From: a virus
Virus record (IMG/VR): IMGVR_UViG_3300049825_000361
Location: 1-33,942 of that record
Strand: one strand, 5' to 3'
DNA: 33,942 bases
Shown here piece by piece: positions 17,763-26,115 of this stretch. The translations under genes and the position numbers were made by a program. Within the stretch, counting starts at the first letter, position 1. Each line of letters begins with the position of its first letter. The notes under the pieces were generated by a model. That model saw only the letters and a program-made list of their open reading frames with translations, was not told where the DNA came from and searched no databases.

Positions 17763-18773
17763 ATGCCGTGGGGCGCAGTAGCGGGTGCGGGGGCGACGTG
17801 GCTTCTGAACAGATTCGGCAGTGATTCCGGGGGCGGCGGAAGCACGAGCACGCAGAGCTTCAATCCTGCCTTTCAGCCCCTGGCGGACCAGGTGGCGCAG
17901 CGGGGCATGCAGTTCGGCGACATGCCGTACACGCCCTATCCGTATAGCCAGACGGCGGACTTCAACCCGTACCAGTTCGCCGGCATGGACATGAACGCCG
18001 ATCAGGCGATGAACAACCAGCTGCCGCAGTACGCGCAGCAAGGGTTGACCGACACGCTGTCCGGGGCCTACCTTGGCGGAGGCGGGACAAACCCCTATGC
18101 AGGAGCGAACCCCTACCTTGAACAGAACATCAGCAACACGCTCGGGGACATCACCAAGAACTACAACACGAGTGTTGCGCCGACGATGGCGGCCAATGCG
18201 TACCAATCAGGTTCGTTTGGCAATTCAGGACAAGCGGAAATGGAAGCCGCTTCGAGGGATCAACTGCAACGCAACCTAGGCAGAACCGCAGGGGACATGC
18301 GCATGCAGGACTATGGCATGCAGCAAGACCTCGCAGAAAAGGGACTGAACCGCAATCAGCAGGGTTTCGACGCTGAGCGCAACCGGATGACCCAGAGCCT
18401 TGGGCTTGCCCCAAGCATCTACGGCCTCGGCTACGCCCCTGGGCGGGAGATGATGGGCATCGGCGGGACCATGCAGCAGCAACAGCAGAACGTGCTCGAC
18501 AAGCAGTATGGGCAGTTCCAGGATGCCAACCAGTGGCCCTTCAAGACCTACGACGCCATGATGGCGCCGTTCGGCCGGGCCAGCGGTGGCTCGACCACAA
18601 CCACAGGACCGAGCGGGAATACTGCTGCGGGATTGTTCGGCGGGGCGATGATGGGCAACCGACTGTGGCAGCAGTACCAGAACCAGAGCCCTGCCCCGCA
18701 GCAAAACCCAGTGTACGGTGGCGGCCAGGACTATGGGACCGGCGGCTACCCCACTGACTACATGGGGCGATAG
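17763..18773 (+). CDS. Internal/ejection core protein candidate
   Basis: A 336-residue protein with a short hydrophobic N-terminus (GAVAGAGATWLLN), Gly/Tyr/Asn/Gln-rich low-complexity stretches, and a helical centre (EMEAASRDQLQRNLGRTAGD around 160-180) with a Gln run near 240. This mix is common in podovirus internal virion proteins that are ejected with DNA to form a trans-envelope channel. It is the first of four such genes in a row. Confidence 0.7.
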   Translation: MPWGAVAGAGATWLLNRFGSDSGGGGSTSTQSFNPAFQPLADQVAQRGMQFGDMPYTPYPYSQTADFNPYQFAGMDMNADQAMNNQLPQYAQQGLTDTLSGAYLGGGGTNPYAGANPYLEQNISNTLGDITKNYNTSVAPTMAANAYQSGSFGNSGQAEMEAASRDQLQRNLGRTAGDMRMQDYGMQQDLAEKGLNRNQQGFDAERNRMTQSLGLAPSIYGLGYAPGREMMGIGGTMQQQQQNVLDKQYGQFQDANQWPFKTYDAMMAPFGRASGGSTTTTGPSGNTAAGLFGGAMMGNRLWQQYQNQSPAPQQNPVYGGGQDYGTGGYPTDYMGR

Positions 18774-18776
18774 TCG

Positions 18777-19337
18777 ATGTGGAACATGATGGGTATGCAG
18801 GATTTGGTGGGCCCGCCGGGGCCTGTCGGACCTCCGCAGCCTTATGCGGTAGACCCGCGCAGCGCGCACATGGCGGGGGTGTTCGGTATGCCCAATCAGA
18901 TGCAGGGCGGCCCGATGAGCCGCCCGCAGATGCCGGGGCGCATGCAGCAGGGTTCAAGCATGCCCCCGATGATGCAAGGCGGGGGGCGCATGCCGGGCTC
19001 CGCAGGGCTGTTCGACCAGTATATGCAGGGCGGGATGATGCCGCGCTACCGCCCACCTGCAATTGCAGGAGTCTATGGCGACACCGGCAGAGGGTATACG
19101 GGCTTCCTGGCTCCGCAGATGCCGAAATACACACCACCACAGATTCCAGCATGGATCGCCGGGCTACTTGGCGTGCCGCCGAACGCCGGAGCCGGTGGGA
19201 CGAACAGCAATGGCGCGGGCGGCACGGGCCCTGGCGACACTGGCGACTCAAGCCCAGGGAGTGGGGTCGGAAGCTCCAGTGGCGGGATCGGGAATTCTGC
19301 GGGCTCAGAAGGTGGCGGCGCAGCAGGAGATAGGTAA
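18777..19337 (+). CDS. Gly/Pro/Met-rich virion protein
   Basis: A 186-residue protein of extreme composition: Met/Pro/Gly/Gln in the first two thirds (for example GPPGPVGPPQPY, MPGRMQQGSS) and Gly/Ser/Ala in the last third. It ends one base into the start of the next gene. Low complexity suggests a disordered or collagen-like virion part. A second open frame runs through almost the same bases (18779-19333) but lacks sensible junctions. Confidence 0.6.
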   Translation: MWNMMGMQDLVGPPGPVGPPQPYAVDPRSAHMAGVFGMPNQMQGGPMSRPQMPGRMQQGSSMPPMMQGGGRMPGSAGLFDQYMQGGMMPRYRPPAIAGVYGDTGRGYTGFLAPQMPKYTPPQIPAWIAGLLGVPPNAGAGGTNSNGAGGTGPGDTGDSSPGSGVGSSSGGIGNSAGSEGGGAAGDR

Positions 19338-20593
19338 TGCCAGGGCTATTTGATCTACTCATGAGCGGCGGCTACGATGACTCGGAGCCTGGACGAAACG
19401 CGCAGCTCGCGCTAGCAGCAGGATTGCTGGGCGGGAAGGGCTCGTTCGGCTCGATCTTGGGTAACTCCATGCTCGGGGCTCAGGACACCTACCGATCCTC
19501 GAAGAAAGACCAGCAAGCGGCAGAACTGAACGCTGCGCACCTGAGCGAAATCAAACTGCGGGCAGAAGCGGAACAGCGCAGGATTGCTGCGGAACAAAGA
19601 GCACTCGCCGCGCAAGAAGCATTCAGGGGCTCGCTGACATCTCCGCAAATGCAAGCCAGCCAGGCGGCGCTATCCGGTGGCGGAGGGCCGACGATCGCAA
19701 ATGCGGCTCAGATCCCGAAGACTGACCCGACGCAAGACCTGATGTACAAAGCCATGCAGGGCGGGCTGATGTCGCCGCTGGACTACGTGAAGATGACGCA
19801 GAAAGACACTGCGCCGATCAAGCTCGGGGCGGGCGACAAACTGCTATCTCCGGGGACGTTCAAAGAACTCGCGAACAACCCGAAAGACGCGGGGAGCGCG
19901 GATCACAATGCGTTTCTGCTGCTGATGAAAACAGCCAACATCGACCCCAATTCGCCGCAGGGCCAGACGCTGCTCGCAGCCAAACTCAAGAAAGATTCGG
20001 AGCATGGCGCGCTGGTGAACATGCAGGTTGGGCTGCAAACTCCGACGATGGTTACCCGAGCAGATGGTTCGCAAGTGATGGTGCAGCCGGCGAATAAACC
20101 CGGCGCAGCAGCGCAGATCATGACAGACCCGGCGACCGGAAAGCCATTCGGTCCTCCTGTAAAAGAGCCGCCTGCCGGGCTGAAAGAGAAAATCGCGCAA
20201 AACAATGTCGAACTCGGAAAGATCGATAAGGCGATTGAAGCCGTGACGGCGTACCCGAACGCAGTCGGCCTGAAAAATGTTTTGCCCGACACGATGATGC
20301 AGCGCATAGACCCGGGCGGGGTGGACGCGCGCGCACGCATCGCGGCGATCGGGGCTGTGAAGATTCACGATATGGCGGGGGCAGCGCAGAGCGTAAAGGA
20401 GGTGGCGCGCCTGGCTCCATATGTGCCGAGCGCAACGGACGAGCCAGCGGTGGTGAAGCAAAAGCTGAAACTGTTCCGCGATGAATACGCGGCGATGCAA
20501 CGCGAACTATCCGGCGGCAAGTCACTGGCCGAAGCTGGCGCGCCAGCAATGAGTTCTACGCGTGCCGCTGCCGATGCAATTCTGGGGCGATGA
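19337..20593 (+). CDS. Internal virion protein candidate
   Basis: A 418-residue Ala/Lys/Gln-rich protein. A Gly-rich N-terminus is followed by a helical region (about 55-95, SEIKLRAEAEQRRIAAEQRALAA shown only as a pattern), a middle beta/linker segment and a C-terminal helical domain about 280-400. Placement between two other internal-protein candidates and the absence of enzymatic motifs support an ejection or core role. It overlaps the next gene as ATGA. Confidence 0.7.
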   Translation: MPGLFDLLMSGGYDDSEPGRNAQLALAAGLLGGKGSFGSILGNSMLGAQDTYRSSKKDQQAAELNAAHLSEIKLRAEAEQRRIAAEQRALAAQEAFRGSLTSPQMQASQAALSGGGGPTIANAAQIPKTDPTQDLMYKAMQGGLMSPLDYVKMTQKDTAPIKLGAGDKLLSPGTFKELANNPKDAGSADHNAFLLLMKTANIDPNSPQGQTLLAAKLKKDSEHGALVNMQVGLQTPTMVTRADGSQVMVQPANKPGAAAQIMTDPATGKPFGPPVKEPPAGLKEKIAQNNVELGKIDKAIEAVTAYPNAVGLKNVLPDTMMQRIDPGGVDARARIAAIGAVKIHDMAGAAQSVKEVARLAPYVPSATDEPAVVKQKLKLFRDEYAAMQRELSGGKSLAEAGAPAMSSTRAAADAILGR

Positions 20594-22209
20594 TGGCAAC
20601 CGCTGACGAATACGCAGCATGGATCGTGAAGAACGAATCGAAGAAGGGGACGCCCGACTTCGAAACGGTCGCGAAGGCGTATGCGGAAGCCAAGGTGGCT
20701 GAACAGCCAAGCGCAAAGCAGATCGTAGCAGCCGACACGCCAACACACCCGGCGCTGCAAGCGCTGCTGAATGTGCCAGGCAGCGCGGCCAACTTTGCCA
20801 AGGGCATAGCGCAGACGGTCATGCACCCCATCGATACCGCCGGTGGCATGCTCGATGCGGCGGCGGGTGGTTTGCGGAACATCACCCCAGGACCACTGCA
20901 ACGCCTGATTGACAAAGCAGATACGACCCCGGAGGCTAAGACTGCGCAGGCTCGCGCCGGAACGGCTGCGGATGCGCTCGGGCAGCACTTCAACGGGCGC
21001 TACGGCGGCGCGAACGAAATCGGCACAACGCTTGTGGCTGACCCGGTGGGAGCAGCGGCAGACTTGTCCACACTGCTCACTGGCGGCGCCACGCTTGCAG
21101 GCCGCCTGCCGATGGTTGCCGGGCCGCTCGCCCAGGCAGCAAGGCTCACCAATCCTCTAAGTGCAGTGGCGCCGGCAGCGCAAGTGCTAGGCACTGCCGG
21201 CAAAAGCGCTCTTGGACTCACTACCGGCGTAGGGGCAGAGAATATCGCCCAGGCCGCTCGAAGCGGGTTCAAAGGAGGGGTGGATGACTTCGCCGCGAAC
21301 CTTAAGGGTGCGGCTGCGCAAACCGATGTGCTCGACAAGGCGAAGCTCGCCCTGGAAAACATGGCCCGAGAGAAGGCTGCAAGCTACCGGGCGAATATGG
21401 CTGATGTCTCGAAAGACAAGGCCATTCTCGACTTCAAAGGCATCGACAAGGCCCTCAGCGAAGCGAAGGATGTGACCTCCTACAAGGGTCAGACCACGAA
21501 CGTGAAAGCGAGCGACGCTGTAGGCAAGATGGCCGATGCTGTGGACGAATGGAAGGCGCTCGACCCGAAAGAGTTTCACACCCCCGAGGGGCTGGATGCG
21601 CTGAAGAAGCGCCTGGGGGGGGTGCTGGAAAGCATCCCCTACGAAGAGAAAACAGCCAGACTCGCGGCGGGGAAGGTGTACAGCGCAGTGAAGGCGGAAA
21701 TCACGCAACAGGCGCCGACCTACGCGAGGGCAATGAGTGAGTACTCGAACCTCTCCGACGAAATCACCCAGATCGAGCGCGCCCTGTCGCTCGGCAAGAA
21801 GGCGAGCGTTGATACGGCAATGCGAAAACTGCAATCGCTCGCGCGCAACAACGCGAACACGAACTACGGTGAGCGTTTGAGCATGGCGAAGACGTTGGAG
21901 GGCAAGGGAGGGGTTGAACTGATGCCCGCAATTGCGGGGCAGGCTCTGAATTCCTGGACTCCGCGCGGGCTTGCCGGTCAGATGGGCAGCATTGGCTCTG
22001 CCGCCATGGCGTACAACAATCCAGCGACTTTGAGCCTGCTGCCATTCATGAGCCCCAGGTTAATGGGTGAGGCCGCCTATCGTGGTGGGCGAGTAGCGGG
22101 AACGGCCGGCAGAGGGTTAGAGTCGATTGGGGTCAACCCGGAACGCGCACGGATCGGTGGGTTACTTGCTTCCCAGTCTGGCCTTTTCCCAGGCCCTGCG
22201 GATTGGTAG
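20590..22209 (+). CDS. Large internal/ejection protein
   Basis: A 539-residue protein with two adjacent in-frame ATGs (20590 and 20593). The N-terminus (TADEYAAWIVKNESKKGTPD) resembles the short modules that begin many ejected podovirus proteins. The centre alternates Gly/Ala-rich hydrophobic stretches (about 60-200) with a long charged helix, and the end is again Gly/Ala/Leu rich. Possibly a membrane-interacting component of the ejection channel. No transglycosylase motif is seen. Confidence 0.7.
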   Translation: MMATADEYAAWIVKNESKKGTPDFETVAKAYAEAKVAEQPSAKQIVAADTPTHPALQALLNVPGSAANFAKGIAQTVMHPIDTAGGMLDAAAGGLRNITPGPLQRLIDKADTTPEAKTAQARAGTAADALGQHFNGRYGGANEIGTTLVADPVGAAADLSTLLTGGATLAGRLPMVAGPLAQAARLTNPLSAVAPAAQVLGTAGKSALGLTTGVGAENIAQAARSGFKGGVDDFAANLKGAAAQTDVLDKAKLALENMAREKAASYRANMADVSKDKAILDFKGIDKALSEAKDVTSYKGQTTNVKASDAVGKMADAVDEWKALDPKEFHTPEGLDALKKRLGGVLESIPYEEKTARLAAGKVYSAVKAEITQQAPTYARAMSEYSNLSDEITQIERALSLGKKASVDTAMRKLQSLARNNANTNYGERLSMAKTLEGKGGVELMPAIAGQALNSWTPRGLAGQMGSIGSAAMAYNNPATLSLLPFMSPRLMGEAAYRGGRVAGTAGRGLESIGVNPERARIGGLLASQSGLFPGPADW

Positions 22210-22320
22210 CAGCACCGACTCATGGATGGTCTGAGCCAGCGCCACGCAAAGCACGAAGCCCCAAAACAGCCACAAATAGACTTCGGCCAGAGAAGCTAGA
22301 AAGTCAAGAATTGCATACAT
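22162..22320 (-). CDS. Small membrane protein candidate, antisense
   Basis: A 52-residue frame with one strong membrane helix (LAEVYLWLFWGFVLCVALA) and a basic, helical C-terminus (PIRRAWEKARLGSK). It overlaps the last 48 bases of the 20590-22209 gene on the other strand and lies just downstream of the minus-strand HNH gene. No Shine-Dalgarno is visible, so it is tentative. The protein-like pattern is the only support. Confidence 0.35.
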   Translation of the reverse strand: MYAILDFLASLAEVYLWLFWGFVLCVALAQTIHESVLLPIRRAWEKARLGSK

Positions 22321-22353
22321 GACGCGACAATACCGCAAGCCAGAGACAAAGCA

Positions 22354-22379
22354 ATAGGGAGAAACCCTTGCCCATTCTA
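22354..22379 (+). pseudogene. Possible displaced 5' end of the tail-fibre gene
   Basis: AGGGAGAAACCC then TTGCCCATTC reads like a ribosome site followed by Met-Pro-Ile. It resembles the working start at 22951-22970 (AGGGATCCAA then GTGCCTATACC). The HNH gene lies exactly between the two. It is short, so chance is possible. Confidence 0.3.
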
Positions 22380-22877
22380 AAGTGTGCACCCCGGATGAAG
22401 TCGGCGTTTCGCTTCGACGTAGGCGGCGTGTGCGAGTTCGGGGGTCTGGAATGTGCCGAGATGGCGTTGCTTGCCGGCTACGCGCAGGATGGCACTCCAG
22501 CTATGGCTGCTAGGGTGTTGATGAACGCCAAGCAACTTGGGCCCGCGTTTGTTGGCATACGGCCGGCGTATGTTTTGACAATTAGTTTGGTGCGACACAT
22601 CGCGCAAGTTGTCAAGTCGGTTGTCCCAACAGAGGCCATTTTTGTGGTCGATTTCCTCCGCCGGCCAGTGTCCATACGTGTAAAGCCAAGCGAGTCGATG
22701 CGCGCGGTAATTTCGCCCGTCAATCTCTATGACAAGAAATCCTCGTGGTTTGAGGGTACCGGCAGCGGTGCCTACGACACAACGACCACGGGTGCGAAGC
22801 CGTGTGAAAACCCCAGTCCCTGGGGAGTAGTGAAGAAGTTCGCGCAGGCGCTCTGCGGTAAGATCGGCAACAGCCAT
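22377..22877 (-). CDS. HNH homing endonuclease with AP2 DNA-binding domain
   Basis: A 166-residue protein. I chose ATG 22877 because GAGGTG lies seven bases upstream and because the N-terminus then aligns with the second HNH gene (26112-26603). HNH core: HRLAW at 60-64, IDHKNG at 76-81 with His78, DNRLDNLRD at 85-93. An AP2-type DNA-binding domain follows at about 117-161 (LGVHQHPSSHSWSAIL). Such free-standing endonucleases cut uninserted alleles and spread into them. It sits antisense between the last internal protein and the tail fibre. Confidence 0.9.
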   Translation of the reverse strand: MAVADLTAERLRELLHYSPGTGVFTRLRTRGRCVVGTAAGTLKPRGFLVIEIDGRNYRAHRLAWLYTYGHWPAEEIDHKNGLCWDNRLDNLRDVSHQTNCQNIRRPYANKRGPKLLGVHQHPSSHSWSAILRVAGKQRHLGTFQTPELAHAAYVEAKRRLHPGCTL

Positions 22878-22959
22878 GATGCACCTCGAATGCTGAGTGG
22901 TCAGAGGCCCACCAGTGTTCAACGCACTGTGTGGGCTCTCGCATTATAAAGGGATCCAA

Positions 22960-24222
22960 GTGCCTATACCGTCAACTCTGCAATCGCTGTCTACTACCGC
23001 CGCTTCCAACGGGCCGGCCGGGAGCGAGCAAAGAACGCTTGCGGATGATGGATTGCGCGCTGCTTACAGTTTCATTAAGCAATTGACATCTCTCGGGGCA
23101 AATATTGCCTCCGCATCATCTATCACGCCACCAAGCACCGGTTCGTCATTCAACATCACCGGTACCACGGCAATTACAGCCATAGCGTCTACAGAGTCAT
23201 GGGACGGCCGGATCATCACGCTGATCTTCGCCGGGGCTCTGACGCTCACTCACTCGGCGAATCTTGCCCTGCCTGGATCGGTGAACATCACCACAGCGGC
23301 GAATGACTCGGCTATCTTCATCCAGACCGGTTCCGGCGCGTGGCGGCTGCTGAACTACCAGCCGACATCGGGAGCGCTGACGGTTACCGACTTCACAGCG
23401 ACTGGCATAACGACCCTGAATGGTCCTGTCACTCTAGGCGACGCCATTGGCGACACCATCGCGATTGGCGGGGGCTCGTCCAAGAGCGCGACGGGAAACT
23501 GGGTCTTCGCTGCGCCGAGTAGTGGCTACACGGTGTCTGTCGCCGGGAGTAGCGGGATCGCGATGACTACCAGCGGAACGACCATAGACTTCACCAACAC
23601 CGGCGGCAACGTAAGTCAGATCAATTACTATGGCTCCGTCTTCATGGAGCTGCTTACCCGTAATGCCGCGGCCGGGTGGAAGTTGTACGTTGCGAACGCG
23701 GTTCTCTCGACCACATGGAGTTCTGCCGGCAACGTCACCATCGCTGCGCCAACCGCAGGTGTAGGCTTCACTCAAACAGGCTTTGCGGGATCGAATGCTG
23801 CCAACTTCAACGGCGGGTCGAGCGGGACGTTTTCAGTTACCACGACTGGCGGCGCGACAACGAACGAGAATATCCGGGCAACTGGGGCAAGTTCGACTAT
23901 TGGGTATGGCACCGGTTCTGGAGGATCGGCAACGCAGATCACAAGTCGAGCTACCGGCATTTCTTTAAGCAAAGCGACTGGGCGCATTACGCTTTTCTCA
24001 GCCAATCTAGCATCGCTTGCGACGGATACCTTTACATGGACGAATACGCTATTTGCGTCCGGTGATGTCGTGGTGCTCGAACAAGTAGCCGGAAACCTAG
24101 GGGCTTACGCATTTGGCGTGATCCCGTCCACGGGACAATTTTGGATCAAAAACACAACTGCGGCCGGCATAAATGAGGCGCCAATTTTTGATTTTGTACT
24201 GATTAAAGGCGTTGCGTCGTGA
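22960..24222 (+). CDS. Tail fibre / receptor-binding protein
   Basis: A 420-residue protein. The start is GTG 22960 with AAGGGA eight to ten bases upstream, which makes the N-terminus MPIPSTLQSLSTTAASNGPA, the usual short virion-attachment module of podovirus fibres. The rest is Ser/Thr/Gly/Ala-rich beta sequence with a repetitive, triple-helix-like character (AAPSSGYTVSVAGSSGIAM). The C-terminus (LKIGEAP-like IFDFVLIKGVAS) is globular. It probably binds the host surface. No enzymatic depolymerase motif is seen. Confidence 0.75.
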   Translation: MPIPSTLQSLSTTAASNGPAGSEQRTLADDGLRAAYSFIKQLTSLGANIASASSITPPSTGSSFNITGTTAITAIASTESWDGRIITLIFAGALTLTHSANLALPGSVNITTAANDSAIFIQTGSGAWRLLNYQPTSGALTVTDFTATGITTLNGPVTLGDAIGDTIAIGGGSSKSATGNWVFAAPSSGYTVSVAGSSGIAMTTSGTTIDFTNTGGNVSQINYYGSVFMELLTRNAAAGWKLYVANAVLSTTWSSAGNVTIAAPTAGVGFTQTGFAGSNAANFNGGSSGTFSVTTTGGATTNENIRATGASSTIGYGTGSGGSATQITSRATGISLSKATGRITLFSANLASLATDTFTWTNTLFASGDVVVLEQVAGNLGAYAFGVIPSTGQFWIKNTTAAGINEAPIFDFVLIKGVAS

Positions 24223-24569
24223 AGTATTTTATCGCTCTCTTCCTCGCGTGCTCTTTCTCCGCGCAAGCCGAGCCATGGACCGAGACACAGCAAGTCCTAG
24301 CTGCCACCTACCTGACCGCGCACACTATTGACTGGGCGCAGACGCGCAACATCGGCCGCAACCCGAAGTACGAAGAGAAGAATCCGGCGCTCGGCCGCAA
24401 GCCATCAAGCGGCAAGACCGATGCCTATTTCGTCCTCACCCCGCTGATCGGCTACTTCGTACTCGACGCACTCCCGCAGTACCGCACCGGCATCCTCGCG
24501 GTGGCGAACGTGCTTGAGATTGGGGTCGTGGCTCACAACTTTTCCATCGGCATCAAGGCCAGCTTTTGA
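24219..24569 (+). CDS. Exported or membrane protein of unknown function
   Basis: A 116-residue protein with GTG start in a GTGA overlap. A signal peptide is evident (MKYFIALFLACSFSAQA, likely cleavage after Ala17). Two further hydrophobic stretches follow around 68-82 and 90-108. It opens the lysis block, so a role in lysis or in envelope modification is possible. Family not recognised. Confidence 0.7.
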   Translation: MKYFIALFLACSFSAQAEPWTETQQVLAATYLTAHTIDWAQTRNIGRNPKYEEKNPALGRKPSSGKTDAYFVLTPLIGYFVLDALPQYRTGILAVANVLEIGVVAHNFSIGIKASF

Positions 24570-24823
24570 TGACCACCTCCGAATCCGAAATCGCACGCCA
24601 ACTCGGCAAGCTCGAAGCCGAGCGGGCGGAGCAAATTCGCGTGAACGCCCAGATTATGGAGCGGCTAGGGGCGATGGAAAAGTGCCTCACCACGATCAGC
24701 CGCACGATGAATGAACAGCGTGGGGCCGGCAAGATGCTGCTGCTGCTCGGAGGGGCTTTCGGAATGATCTTCGGCGGTGCTGCTGCGGCTGCGTGGCATT
24801 GGCTGATTACGGGGAAAGCATGA
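24569..24823 (+). CDS. Small membrane protein, holin candidate
   Basis: An 84-residue protein. I use ATG 24569; a TTG at 24566 is also in frame. The N-terminal two thirds is a charged amphipathic helix (SEIARQLGKLEAERAEQIRV), and one membrane helix lies near the C-terminus (MLLLLGGAFGMIFGGAAAAAW). This shape fits a single-span (N-in) lysis protein. It is placed just before the DUF5675 gene. Confidence 0.6.
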   Translation: MTTSESEIARQLGKLEAERAEQIRVNAQIMERLGAMEKCLTTISRTMNEQRGAGKMLLLLGGAFGMIFGGAAAAAWHWLITGKA

Positions 24824-25221
24824 AACTCACCCTGGCCCGCAAATGGTTCGAGCCCACCTGTACGATAGGGACGCTTGACATCGACGGGCATGCAGAGTGC
24901 CTAATTCTGGAGGACGTAGAACGTGACATCAAAATCCCCGGTGAAACTTGCATCCCGCTCGGAACCTACGTCATCGTCATCGACTACAGCGAGCGATTCA
25001 AACGAAGGCTCCCGCACCTTCTGGACGTACCAAACTACACTGGGGTCCGCATCCACCCCGGAAACTCTGCAGTTGACACCAGCGGCTGTTTGCTGCCTGG
25101 ACTGGAGAAATATGATGACTCTCTCGGGCACTCCGTGATGGCGTTCGACCGCTTGTTCGGCCAACTGTTGCAAGCCGAGTCCCTGCAAGACCTGATGACC
25201 ATCGAGATCAAGCATGCGTGA
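24820..25221 (+). CDS. DUF5675-family protein, candidate lysis enzyme
   Basis: A 133-residue protein from ATG 24820 (in an overlap with the previous stop). The pattern TLARKWFEPTCTIGTL, then ILEDVERDIKIPGETCIPLG and VRIHPGN with SGC, is that of DUF5675 phage proteins. His79 and Ser88-Gly89-Cys90 recall the His and SHGC active site of L,D-transpeptidases, though I cannot show homology. It occupies the place of an endolysin in the lysis cassette, and no lysozyme, amidase or transglycosylase is visible elsewhere in the window. Confidence 0.75.
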   Translation: MKLTLARKWFEPTCTIGTLDIDGHAECLILEDVERDIKIPGETCIPLGTYVIVIDYSERFKRRLPHLLDVPNYTGVRIHPGNSAVDTSGCLLPGLEKYDDSLGHSVMAFDRLFGQLLQAESLQDLMTIEIKHA

Positions 25222-25564
25222 CTGGCTAATGCTGCACGTCGCCAATGATGTGCCGTTGGTTCTGCTGATCGTTCTTGTACTGGCAAGCGTGCTTCTGCTT
25301 TGGTGGGCACAAGGCCAGTCGGACACGCCAAGCAAGTTCAACGCAGCGAACATGCTGCGAGACGAGAACGGCAAAGAGAGCGTGCTCAGGTACACCGCGG
25401 CTCTAGGCTTCGCCTGGTCGAGCTGGGCGCTGATGAAAGACGTGCTTCGCCCCGAGGGAGTGGATTCGCAAATCTTCCTGATCTACTGCGTGACATGGAG
25501 CGGGGCCCTGGTGTTTGTGAAGTTCGCAGACAAATGGGACGGTCAATTGCCGTGGACTAAGTGA
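25214..25564 (+). CDS. Membrane protein, holin candidate
   Basis: A 116-residue protein. The first membrane helix is at about 13-32 (VPLVLLIVLVLASVLLLWW), and two shorter hydrophobic segments lie near 60-76 and 87-105. A charged cytoplasmic loop (RDENGKESVLRY) separates the helices. It overlaps both neighbours (8 bases before, 4 after). Location between the DUF5675 gene and the spanins makes it the best holin candidate with three spans, ahead of 24569-24823. Confidence 0.6.
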   Translation: MRDWLMLHVANDVPLVLLIVLVLASVLLLWWAQGQSDTPSKFNAANMLRDENGKESVLRYTAALGFAWSSWALMKDVLRPEGVDSQIFLIYCVTWSGALVFVKFADKWDGQLPWTK

Positions 25565-26115
25565 TCGGCTGGTTACTCAAAGTCGTGCCATGGTGGGGCT
25601 ATGTAGCCGCAGGAGCGCTCGCAGTGACCCTACTGACAGGCTACCACCTCAGTGCAATCTCACAAGCCAAGAAGGCTGGCATTGCACAAGACAAAGCCCG
25701 AAGCGACGGCGTGATCGCCAAGATGGTCACCCAGCACAGCGAAGCGCTAGGAGCTGCAAACGCCAAGACTGACGCCACGAGCGCGATGTTCGAGAAGGTA
25801 AAGCAAGGAGCACAGGATGCACTCAGAACTGCGAACGCAGCGAACGCGAAGATTCGGGCCGCTTTTGCTGCTGTTGTCGGCGAGCGCGATCAGTTGCGCG
25901 ACGAAAGAGCCCGCAGTGCCATCGTTACCGGTGGTGTCCAGGCAAGTGACGATACCGTCACCGCCTGCCGTGAGCGAACCGAAAGAACGTGGTTATCACT
26001 GGAAAAGGCACTGCGCACTAGTCGCGAGTGTGCAGGAGATGCTTCAAACTCCGATGAAGGAATACGAAGTTTGCTCAGAGCTTGGCCTAATCCAATAGTG
26101 GCTGAAGCACCCTAA
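25561..26115 (+). CDS. Rz: i-spanin (Rz-like)
   Basis: A 184-residue inner-membrane spanin with GTG start in a GTGA overlap. One N-terminal membrane helix (WWGYVAAGALAVTLLTGY, about 11-28) is followed by a long periplasmic coiled coil (about 55-120) rich in Ala/Lys/Glu/Asp. It pairs with the o-spanin encoded inside it to fuse inner and outer membranes at lysis. The start of the nested gene lies one frame on. Confidence 0.85.
   Translation: MIGWLLKVVPWWGYVAAGALAVTLLTGYHLSAISQAKKAGIAQDKARSDGVIAKMVTQHSEALGAANAKTDATSAMFEKVKQGAQDALRTANAANAKIRAAFAAVVGERDQLRDERARSAIVTGGVQASDDTVTACRERTERTWLSLEKALRTSRECAGDASNSDEGIRSLLRAWPNPIVAEAP
25817..26098 (+). CDS. Rz1: o-spanin lipoprotein (Rz1-like), nested in Rz
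   Basis: A 93-residue lipoprotein in the +1 frame wholly inside the i-spanin gene, the classic nested arrangement. A short basic N-terminus is followed by LLLLLSASAISC, with the lipobox Cys at 27, and then a Pro-rich periplasmic segment (PAVPSLPVVSRQ). The C-terminal part (about 60-93) is longer than in lambda Rz1. Its last 20 codons have a diverged copy at 26617-26676 beyond the HNH gene. Confidence 0.85.
   Translation: MHSELRTQRTRRFGPLLLLLSASAISCATKEPAVPSLPVVSRQVTIPSPPAVSEPKERGYHWKRHCALVASVQEMLQTPMKEYEVCSELGLIQ

Noticed and set aside
18779-19333. 184-codon frame overlapping the Gly/Pro/Met-rich gene
   Set aside because: Arg/Ala-rich shadow. The other frame has the better start, stop and junction with the next gene.
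22368-22949. 193-codon plus-strand frame over the HNH gene
   Set aside because: Shadow of the minus-strand HNH gene, which has clear motifs and a ribosome site. Only the first few codons may be a fibre-start remnant.
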